Shown here: one piece after another, positions 1 to 10,200 of the stretch
Numbering within the stretch: the first letter of the stretch is position 1
How the letters are laid out: every line of letters starts with the position of its first letter
NCBI GenBank assembly: GCA_003116995.1
Contig: BDSL01000039.1
Span: 794,769-858,768, forward strand
DNA from: Yamagishiella unicocca
Lineage: Eukaryota > Chlorophyta > Chlorophyceae > Chlamydomonadales > Volvocaceae
DNA: 64,000 nucleotides
Direction: 5' to 3'
The notes under the pieces: model-generated
The model's input: only the letters and a program-made list of their open reading frames with translations
Database searches by the model: none
What the model was told of the DNA's origin: nothing
Program-made: the position numbers and the translations under genes

Positions 1-974
1 TTAAGGAGAGAGAGTTCCTGAGAATGGGCGTTGGTGGTGGTGGTGGGTTGGAGTGGAGCACAGATGAGCGCAGGGAAACAGCACTCCATGCGAGGGACTG
101 CAAGAGTAGAGGCATCATAGGAGTTCATGGCGGGGCGAATTCATGTCGGCTCGAGGGAAGTCTGTTCTCGCAAGGCTGTACGCTTGTTCTCCTCCATCAC
201 GCCGTGTCCGTCAGAGCAATAATGAGTACCGAGATACCGACGCCCGAGTAGCAGTTTACCGTTTCGTCGTGCAAATCGGTTTTCAAACCGAATCCGCGCG
301 GTCCATTCCCATGGGCCAAAACTGGCGGATTGCGACACAAATGATACAAATACATAAGGGACTAAATCCTACTTGGTGCCCCTCAAAGCGCTGTTCCGAA
401 GGCTTTTGTGAGTGGGCTTTAGACGGAGCCCATTCGCTACGGTTCGCCCTCACCTAGCATAGTTTGGTACTGCAGGTGACTTTGACGTATAAATGGACGC
501 TTCAAGCTCGGCGCAAGTCCTCCCAGGAGGCGTGCTTGAGGTTCGGACCCACGGTTGAAAGGGACGAAACTTGTACAAAAATTGCCATGTAAAATTTATT
601 TTGGATGAAGCCCCGCTGCTTCTTCTTGTCGCGCCGGAGATGGCTCATTCCACCTGTGTAGCTTGTCTACGCGCCGTCGGGCCGCCAGGCTCGAATTTCT
701 CTGGCTATCTTAATAGGTTCCCTTAAGTTTGCTGTCTGCTTGTGGTTACGGACAGAACGGGAGGGTAGATGAGAAGATGACCGGAGAAGATGACCGGAAG
801 ATGTCCCATGCCCGTAAGATGCCCGTATACTACTAACCGAATCGTAGGTTTGGCATTAGGTGTTGTAACGAGAGGTTTCTAAGTTGAACAGTGTATGTAC
901 ATCAGTCTGCACATTGTCAGAGCTGGACATACTGCAGCCCTTCGCACCAGGACCAGGTCAAACGTCGGAATACA
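1..974. other. Upstream flank without a recognised gene
   Basis: I see no reading frame with sustained C/G third positions, no splice pattern and no RNA gene here. The stretch just before 975 probably contains the 5' untranslated region and promoter of the secreted protein gene that starts there. No convincing TATA box was seen. Confidence 0.4.
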
Positions 975-2943
975 ATGCAACAACCATCAACTTGGGGTTT
1001 TCTAGGAGTTTGGGCTTTTTTGGCGGTCCTGACATGTCCTGACATGCTAGCTGCTGCAAAGCCCACGTCTGCGCCTTTCTCGCGGCTCTGCCCGACGAAG
1101 ATGCCTTCAGGACAAAAATGGAGGGCTTGCGCCTTCCGCACGGTGCAGGAATGGAATAACGGGACCGTGCATGTTGCAAGGCAAGCCGGGAAGGCGTGGA
1201 GGACCATGGGCCTTGATTGTGCTTTGCTATCGCGGTAGAGTACCAGCATATCGCGAAGGCCCATTTCGGCCGTGACAAATCGCGCTATTGATTTGTGCAC
1301 TTACAGGCTTGCGGTTTGCGGCGGACTTAGGCGCGCTAGGCCATGCCGCGGATAGGGTTGGTCTGACTTCACATTTGAGGTTTGGGGCGGATACATATCT
1401 GCGATGACATGCTGCACACATGGTGAACAGTTCTTGCATTCCTCCTACGTCTTCATTTTCCCTGCGACAGCTCAAGTCTGTCGGCGATGGTCGAGTACTT
1501 TTCTGGGTTGCTGGACCCCAACGTGGTCATCCGGTTAAACCCGGTCGGCACCTTTGCGGGGCAGGAAATGGTTGCGGAGTACTTGGCCATCTTTGCCAGC
1601 CCAACTGGGTAAGCACGCCGCGGGATCTGCGTTGATAGGGAGGCAGGGAAACGCTGCATGCTGGTCGCCCTGGCTGGGTACTTGCTGCCGTCGTACATCG
1701 TACATGACGCGGGTGCGACGAGACCGACGGGGAGGCAGCGCCGACGGAGGGCGCCTGCACCCACACGATACCGCGTTGTCGGCCGGTTGGGTATACATAG
1801 GCGGAGCATTTTCCGAATTTTACGGGGGGCGGAGCGGTAAAATCCGAATTTAGTTGTACGTGTCTGTGTACTTTTCAAAACATCAGCCGCGGCAAGCCAT
1901 TTGAGTGGGACGATGTGCGGTGTACGCCGACAGCACACCAGGTCTTGAAGGTGCACGTATCGCGACCTTTGCTATCCCCGCTGTATGTGCTTGGCATGCT
2001 CTGCTCTTGGGCGACAGCATCCGTCCACCCTCAGCCCCGTCCCGACTTGACGCCCGGTGGGTGCCTTGTTACTACATACTGCGATACTGCGATGACCCAC
2101 AGGCCCATACAGATCATCAAGCCCGTCTCGATGGTCATTCGGCGCTTCGTGGCAATGCGACCCATTGTAGTGGCCACAGTCGACGTGCTCTTCTCGAACG
2201 CTTACACCCAGGTCACCGCCAACATGACTGTGGAGCAGTGGTAGGTCGAGTAGCGGCCCGAGCCGCTAGGTGCCCGATGGATTGGAGGAACCGCTCAGGC
2301 CTAAGGTTGTAACAGGCGGCAAATAAATAAAGAAAGCGGATATATTCGTAGAGCTGAGGCGCGAGAGTTACGGATGAAAGGAAATCTAAAGTGTGGGTGT
2401 GTGGTTGGGCGTGGACTAAGGCGTCGGCTGCCGCTTGGAGGGGCATGGAGAGGCTCCCGCCAACTCACCACTCGCCCGCCATCTGCTCGCCCCTAAATGT
2501 CGGCACGCAGGTTCCGCCTCGACGAATACAACCGCGTGATTTCAGCGGACTTCACGATTGATCGATACGCAGGGTTTGCGCCCGCCATGCAGCTCGACGC
2601 CGTCCTGATGCAGACGCCGGAGGTCGGCGCCAGTATCGTCAAGGCTGTATGCGAAACCGCCGCTGCTGTCTGCTCGACGCCCGCGCTTAAACAGTACGAC
2701 AACGTACCGTCCTGCATGGCCTTCCTCGGCAGCATCCCCTTCCAGAACCCTGAAACCGTGCAGTCCAACACCACCATCTGCCGCTTCCTGCACGCCACCC
2801 TGGCGGGGTTCGCGCCGGAGATCCACTGTCCCCACATTGGGCCGTCCGGAGGCGGCGCTTGCGTTGACGTGCCGTACGCACGGTACTACACGGCCTCACC
2901 CTTCAGCGCCGCGGACTTTGTCGCTTACGGCGGCTCGTCGTAG
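975..2943 (+). CDS. Secreted SnoaL/NTF2-like fold protein, 5 exons, 340 aa
   Basis: Exons 975-1234, 1471-1608, 1887-1950, 2113-2240 and 2511-2943 have GT-AG introns and compatible phases, giving 341 codons with stop. The chosen ATG starts a signal-peptide-like N-terminus: about 10 residues, then a hydrophobic core GFLGVWAFLAVL, then a small-residue AAA site. Exons 2-5 then carry a pattern typical of SnoaL-like/NTF2-like proteins: a helix followed by VVIRLNPVG, and a later strand FRLDEYNRVISADFTID. The last exon is Cys-rich, with a CPHIGPSGGGACVDVPY motif. The role is unknown; such domains occur in enzymes and in binding proteins, and no catalytic residues can be assigned. The exon 1 to exon 2 join is inferred from phase and fit. 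A further small exon between 1608 and 1887 is possible. The fold call is by pattern recognition only. Confidence 0.72.
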
Positions 2944-2972
2944 AGTGGTCGCGCCGCGTGGCATACCGGTAG

Positions 2973-2977
2973 TGTAA
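2973..2977 (+). terminator. TGTAA poly(A) signal of the SnoaL-like gene
   Basis: TGTAA lies 30 bases after the stop codon at 2943. In volvocine algae this pentamer is the usual polyadenylation signal, with cleavage 10-15 bases downstream. The very short 3' UTR this implies is plausible but unproven. Confidence 0.45.
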
Positions 2978-5488
2978 CAACGTGAGCGAGCGGGATGGAC
3001 TGGGTATGATTTGCTATCAGCCAGGACGTCCGATAGGTGGCGTGTATTCCTTTGGCGGTGTGGATCCACTGGCGCAAGGTGATGCGGCCTGTCTGCTCAA
3101 TCTGCTGTCGCACTCGTTGATACATGCGTGTTTTGGCTAGCAGTCTCGCGGTGCATCGGTTGTGAGGGCACTGTGGAGGGTTTCGTTCGTGCGGCAGACG
3201 CTGAGCCGTTTGAAATGGGTGTCCTACTGCCGTACCTGTCCGGACGGCGTTTGGCAGGCTATTCCGTTGAATACATTGGGAGGCTTGGGACCCGTCTCCT
3301 GTTCACGCCTGCTGGCTCGTGTTCGTGTCGTTGTTGATGCACCGGTCGTCCCAAATGGACCCGGTCGTAGTCAACCTTCTTTGTCCATGCAACGGCGCTG
3401 AGTTGCGAATTTGTGGTTATGGTGCAGCGCACCCCTATGGTAGTAGTAACCATGGCAGTACAGTGGGTTCCAGAAGCTGTCGTCGTGCAGATCCAATCAA
3501 GGCGAGTCAAACATTTTCTGTTCACACGGAATCCAGAAGCGGTTCACTTCATTGCTGGCGATCTGGCTACCATTGGCACCTTATGTACACTTGATGCCTC
3601 CATTGAATTGAACGGCGTGACCCGTCTAGTGATTATACATATGATGAGGCGACACAAGGACCGAGCGGTCATGCTCGGTCATGCTCGCTCTTCTCGTCTC
3701 TATGGTATTTGTAATGATAGGTCCACCGGTATGTGTTGGGTCCTCGGCGACCCGAGGCAACACTGCGTTTTGTGTCGAGTCTGATGACCGGAACATCCAG
3801 TCGCTGACATCTGTCCGACGAGAGCGACATGTGAACCTACGTTAGGTTAGGGTGTTTGGTTTCAAACTTGCAATTCAATGTTTCGCCCTAAATACCTTTG
3901 TAAATGCCGTCCGCCTCCAAGATGCTCGACGCCCCGCCCATGACAACATGCATACGGCAAGGTATGCATGCGACCTGCACACTGAGCGGTGCGATTGATC
4001 CTCCACGAAGCACGTGCGCCATGTACAGTCCTCTTTGGATGTAGGTACGTAGCACCCCTGTACCTTCCTCTCCTACTGAATTGCAACCGTCCAACAAGTA
4101 GGAACAAATGAAGTGGGCTCCGGAACAGGAGGGAGGGACATCAGGTGCATCGCCGACCAGGGACACACTTTCTTTTTTCCTTTGGAACCCATCGACCTGA
4201 GATCGAATACTTCCGACCTGAGATGTGACTTTTGCGGAACCTGGACGCCGGGGAGTTGTGTACCAGGTGGTAGTATTCGTTGCAGTGGGCCCCAGACTGC
4301 TAGGTAGAGCATCCTGCTTCGGACGCTGGCATCCTGTCCGATACTCCTCCTTCATCCACAAGATCCCGTTCTGTATTCGGGCGGGTCGGGGAGGCACCGC
4401 CTTTTGCTATCCCATATTTAGCCACCCAACCAAGTTCTCCAACGTGCGCCCATATAAACCGGCCTCTTAATATTTCCTTGCGCCGCCGCGCGGGGTCCTT
4501 GATTCCGTTAGCCTAGGCGTCGCAGCCTCGCGCAACCGGAGTAGACATAGCCTGACATAGCCACCGAGGGTCGACAGACGGCGTCCGGTTTTCGTTTCCG
4601 CAACCAAGTTCTCCAGCGTGCATCTCCAAATGTATGTGACAATGGATTTTCTCCTCATAAGTTTCATCTCAAACACCTCACCGGACGAAGCAGCCCCAGC
4701 ACCAGGGATACGCACCAATACGCACCGCCGTGGACAGCGGTAGGGCCGGAAACCCCCATCGGCAGCGGGTTGCTCTGCTTGTGTCGCTGGCGGGTGTCGC
4801 ACTTAACCTGAAGGATCGGTAAGCTCACTTTTCCCATATGCTCGCAGTCTGAGGGATGCCGTTGTTGGACCGTTAGCTGCTTGGTCATCAACCATCATGC
4901 GCCCTTCTCCGCAGCGCTATACGAATGGCTATTTGATACAGGACATGTATGTATTAATAAGGCGCCAGACTCTTGCGTATGGGATATGCTTGGGTGGTGG
5001 TTGGACGAGGCTCAGGCCCGCCATGTTAAGATCCCCCAGGCACGGATAACAACATCGAACTCGGCACCGTATCAATCATGCTTTATTCATAACACCAATT
5101 CCCGCTATTTAAGGCGTCAGGAGGAAGACGACACGTCGTCTAGCTACTCAAGTAAAGCTGAGCAACGGCCGGTAAATCAAGGAGATAAGTAGCACTTCTA
5201 GGAATAAATATCATATTTATCGGAGCTTACTGTCGATTCAAGGGTATTTTGCAGAGTTCGTCGTTCGTAGCGTGCCGGTTTCCCTCGTCGTCTGCAATGC
5301 CTGACGTCCCAGCGTATACGTCTACGAAATTCCTTTCCACATAAGTCGCGCCCGAGAGCAAGTAAGGCTATGTACACTTTTTCCCGTCATGCGCCCACCC
5401 GGGCAACCATTTTGCGAGCAACGTCGATTATGTGATGTAACGTAGCTTCGCAGTTCCAGCTTGAAGCGCACTCAGTGTTGAAATGGAC

Positions 5489-5539
5489 TATATTAGACGC
5501 TGCACATGATAAGGCGGTTCATGTGCATCGTCTAATATA
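5489..5539. repeat. 21-bp inverted repeat with 9-base loop
   Basis: The left arm 5489-5509 and right arm 5519-5539 are reverse complements with one mismatch in 21 pairs. They are separated by TAAGGCGGT. The hairpin begins TATATTAGACG and ends CGTCTAATATA. It could be a small-RNA precursor, a terminator-like structure or the remnant of a tiny MITE. Confidence 0.8.
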
Positions 5540-6937
5540 CCGGTAGTTCCTAAGTCCACTTTGGATAAGTTTCCTCCAAAAAAGTGACGAACCTTGATGG
5601 CTGGGTCATCGCATTCCCAAGTAGAACGGATAAGGCATGGGGAATGGTTATACCTGGCATGTTCTGCCTACGCCATTTCGCTAAAGGTTTAAAGCAGCGC
5701 GGATCCAGGCATACTGTCCATACTACCTAGCCAGTAGTACGCAATTCACAACCGCCTTCTTATAGCAGCACTTCGAGCTGATGGGGCCGACGTGTTGTAC
5801 TGAATCAGTTCATTCTTGAGCCCATTCGGACTAACATGCATCTTGCCTCGGTTCCGTGGTCCCTTTGTGATCGGATATGATCCTTTGACACCTAAGCACA
5901 CTGACAGCACATTGACAGCTACCATCCTCAATCATCAGCACACCTCAGGTACCTCACCTATCTCCACCAACCTTATACCAATTAGCATTGAGCCATTATA
6001 TTTTCAATTGGGCCCGTGTTAGCCTCGAGCATCAGTTATGCAACTGGCCACAACTGGAAAGAATTGGTCCATGGTAGTTGGGGGACCATTCGGAAGTCCA
6101 TTCGGGAGTGATCGGGGAGGTTTGGCAAAGCAGTTAAGGAGGTCGATTTCAACGAGGGGCGCAGATGAGAACCATGGTAGGGTGGGAAGGTCCCAACACA
6201 GGAGGGACATGAATGGACGTCGATAGTTGTCACTGGCCCCTGGGCAGCCTGGAAAGGCAGCAAACAATAGCTTAGCGTCATCGCGACTGTTTGACATAGC
6301 TTCAGGGGGTGCTGGCCTGCAACATTCGGCAAAGCCGCATACCTTATTAAGTATCGGATTGGGAGGACTGGGGCAGTTCGGGCAGGCTGGTGTGCTGTGA
6401 GGTGGTTTCATGGGGGTTCAGGCAGGCGGGTTTTCCGCTAGTTTCGGGTCATAAACCGGCCTAACGATTTTCGCAGCATTTGCGTACGAATATCAACAGG
6501 CAGATCCCTCGATTCTCGCAAAAGTCACTAGAACGTACACGCCACACAACGCATCCTGCCGCATACTATTGAGCGGCTTGCGCAACTGGGTTCAGGATAC
6601 CAAACACAAGATACCGTATGCATTTATACACATTTTTGCATCGCACGTGGAAAACTTGTCCTCCGGGTTTCCTCGTTCCGGGAAATGCCTGTGGCTGGGT
6701 CTTCGTCAGTAGTTAGTGGGCGATTACGAGAACCGGGGCATGCCCGATACTAATATCTTCACTGAACTGCTTTGTGCCACTTGTATGGCAGGTATTTTGC
6801 TGTGTAGCTGTTGCGGAGGCGGGAAGGATAGTGGCCGCGGGCTGGGTCAGGCGGCTGATTAGGTAGGGGCTCCGATCAAAACAATTGCATCGAAGCCATA
6901 CATGGAGCTGTATATTTTAAAAGATGTCAGGCATCGG

Positions 6938-7007
6938 GTTAGCGCTTGTCGAAAGTACGGCAACACCGATGGTACGGCCCTTCGAGGTTCTGTGCACAAG
7001 CGCTAAC
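6938..7007. repeat. 12-bp perfect inverted repeat, 46-base spacer
   Basis: GTTAGCGCTTGT at 6938-6949 is the exact reverse complement of ACAAGCGCTAAC at 6996-7007. The spacer can fold further (CGAAAG near its left end, CTTCG near its right). Size and shape fit a very short terminal-inverted-repeat element or an RNA hairpin. Confidence 0.65.
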
Positions 7008-7217
7008 TTGGAGAACAAGCTTGGAAACGGATACTGACAATAGGAAGCGAGACAAGCAATAGTCGATAAGCTTTGTTAATCACGTCGAGCGTATCAGCGT
7101 TTCTTTGGCATTGTGCGAACGCTAAGCCTAGTTGTTCCGCACAAAATCAATGCCTTACGGTTGTTCTTAAACCTGGTCCCAGTGGCCTTTGTAGCTGCCT
7201 AAGTTGAAGAAAGGAAA

Positions 7218-10200
7218 ATGGAGGAGGGCCCAGCTATTGAGGACCCGCCCCCTCCACCTCCGTTTCCACCCTTGAAAGGGAGAGAAATTGACCCAGCAAT
7301 TATCAGTGGACTGCAGGACACCATACCACTGGTAAGTTCAGGTTCGATGGGTGTCGCGCGCTGTATGCTTGGGACTTGCGTCCCATGCCGACCGCGGCCC
7401 TATCATCCTTGTCCGGCCGCACAGGATTTTCAGAAAATCATTGTACATGGCAAGACCAGGTCTCCAGAACGACGTCGCAGGGCGGCTTTCAAGCCAAGCG
7501 ACCAGCATCTGCCCACCGCCCGGCTTAAGCTATTTTGTTTCGACAAGACGACAGGCAAGCCGCGAAGGCATTTTGCAATAACACTAACAATGTTAACTTT
7601 TAACCACTCGTTAGGCCGCGTGCCACAGCGGCTCAGCTCCTTGCACCGCAAGCCTTCGACCCTTGGTCCCGCGTCCCCCGCGTCCGCCTCTGAACCTGCC
7701 CCTCGCCACGCACGCCTGGGACAACGCACCAGCAGCAAGCCTCCCGAGTCGAGATTTTAACACGTCATCACACCGTTGCATTCAGTTGCCGCGCCCTCGT
7801 TCCTCTTAACCCGCGCCCCCCTACCCAGGTTCGCTTCCGCCCACGTCACGCCCTACCCGTGCCCCATGCTGCCCACAGGCAAACCGCTGCCGAACGTGCA
7901 GGTGCAACTGAAGGCAGCTCCAGGGAATGACCCCGAGAAGGTCGTTGCCAAAACGGTGTCGAATGCCTTCGGCAACCGGGCCTTGTCCCGAAAGGACGGC
8001 TTCGTTGTATGCAAGGTGCTGGCCGGCTACCCCTACCGCGTCGCCGCCACTGCCACTGGCTATCACGACTTTGGGCATATGGGGGAAAGCCTGACGCTGA
8101 CGCCTCAGGATACGGAGGTGCGTTTGGAGGCACGGCTAGTGCAGCTCTGGTTGGGCGGGTTAAGGGTCCGATTCGGGAAGGTAGGGCCGAACAGCCCAAA
8201 AACGGGCAGCTAGAAGCAAAAGCACTCTTTGCACTTATCATGGCCATAGATGCCGTTTGGATTAAAAATGTCGGCGGCGCTCTGCGGCGCCAAGGGCCCG
8301 CCCTGGAGTACGTACACCGCCACGACTTGGAAGGCGGGGTTCTTGAACGCGCGCCGCCACTCGCCCGCTGCGCACTGACCCCTGTCGTCGCCGCTTCTCC
8401 GCTGGTCCGTCCACATTGATCCCGCACTGATCCCGCACTGATCCCGCACTGATCCCGCCCCTGCAGGTGGTGCAGGGCCAGGTGGGCCTTGTCCCCGTCC
8501 GCATCTCTGTGGTGGTGACGCTGCGGGAGCTGCGGCCCATTCACCAGGCCGATTCCGTGCAGGTGCGTAGATATCGCGGCCATGCCTTGCTGGCCAGCCA
8601 CTACCCGGGGCGCCGCAGCACCTTCTTGCTGCTCCCCGCGAAAGGGACGCGTCCCGTGCCACCGCCACCGTCCGTGTTCTGTACTTCGGGCTCCCGGCCG
8701 ATTGAAACAAACCGTTGAACAACCCCCGATCGAATCCCCTGCAGCACGATACGACGGGCCAAGTGAACGCGCTGACGTCCATGCCGCGCGTGGATCCGCG
8801 CTCCGGCGTGCCGCCGCAAAAGGTGTCGTTCTACTCAAGCGAGGGCATCAAGATGGACTTCGTGGCTACGACCATCGAGTGAGGCCGCGTGCTGGGTGGA
8901 GGGGCGGGGGGGGGCGGGGGATTTGAGGAAGACCCGTGGATGCGAGATAAACCCGTTTAGAACAGACGTTGAAGGTGCATGCTGGAGAACTGGGGTGAGG
9001 ATACAAAAGACGAAGGGGAGGGATTATAAGAGAATCCGCGAATCCCCGGGGTGGGGGGGTGGGCGATGACGAGACATTTACAGCCGGTTACACGACATAA
9101 GAGACGGAGGGGTTGGAGGGCGAGGGCGCCTAGCGGTAACCCAAATCGGAATGGGTGCCGCTTTGTCAGCTGTGGGTGGGCGTGCGCGCCAGCCATTACA
9201 TGGCACTGGGATGTCGGGAAGGGCGAGGGGTCGCGGCCGGAAGGGCGAGGGGTCGTGGCTGGAAAGGCGGGCGCCAGTTGTGCCCGGGGGCCGCAAGACG
9301 ACCTCGTGTCCTGGGCCGCGGGGCAGTGGCAGGATGCATCGTGCTAGCGACACCGGCGTTGGACCCCAGGCTGCCCGTCTCCTTGCACGAGCAGCCAGAG
9401 CTATCGCACCTTGTGCAGCATGCTGAGAGGCTGGGTCGGGAAAGGCCTGGCGAGCAACCCCCAAGCCGCCGTGTATGAGCGGGCGGGTTGTGTGGAGGCG
9501 CGTGACAGGGCTGCGACGGTGCCTCCGTCGGAAGTCCGCTTTTGATGCCTCCATCGATGAATCCGCTGTTGCTGTTGGGTAAGGGCCCGTCCCACAGCTA
9601 ACAGCGGGCGTGGGCTGCTGGCCGGCGGGCAGGCTCGGGCGCCGCTGGCGGTGCTCAGCCAGCCTGGGGCAGGCAATGTGGACCCTGCTAGGGAGCCGCG
9701 CGGCTGGAGACTCACCTGTGGGGGCCCTATGGCTCACCTACGTGGGCCCCCATGGCTCACTTGCGGGGGCTCTATAACTCACTTACGGGGGCCCTATGGC
9801 TCACCTGCGGGGGCCCTATGGCTCACCTATGGGGCCCCCATGGATCACTTGCGGGGGCCATATGACTCACTTACGGGAGTGTAAGCCCAAGGACTCACCT
9901 GCGGGGGCCCCTTGGCAGTCCAAACCTGACGGACGGCGCTGGGCGCCGAACCCGCGCTGGAGGGGGCCCGGGGCTCCGTTCCTGCACCACCCGAAGGCAC
10001 ACATACATAGCAAGCTCATTGGCCAGATGCGCCGGAGTGGGAAGTAGCATCACCGGGGGACGGCGGGGGGACGGCCCGTAAGCCCGTATTTGTGGCCCCA
10101 AAGCTTCTCATCCCCTGCGGTGTCAGGATTCTTGAGTGGGCTAGACTGGGCTAGACTGGGCTAGACTGGGCTAGGTGCGTCATCCTCTGCGGACGACGTG

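Larger units (their letters stand above)
2978..7217. other. Intergenic stretch, no supported gene
   Basis: About 4.2 kb with lower GC than the gene regions. Reading frames are short and show no codon bias or splice logic. A minus-strand frame around 6036-6411 stays open but matches nothing I recognise. Two inverted repeats (5489-5539 and 6938-7007) are listed separately. The right end must contain the promoter and 5' UTR of the large gene starting at 7218. Confidence 0.5.

Noticed and set aside
891..974. Upstream in-frame ATG at 891 for the secreted protein
   Set aside because: The ATG at 975 directly precedes the signal-peptide-like segment; the extra 28 residues are polar and would bury it.
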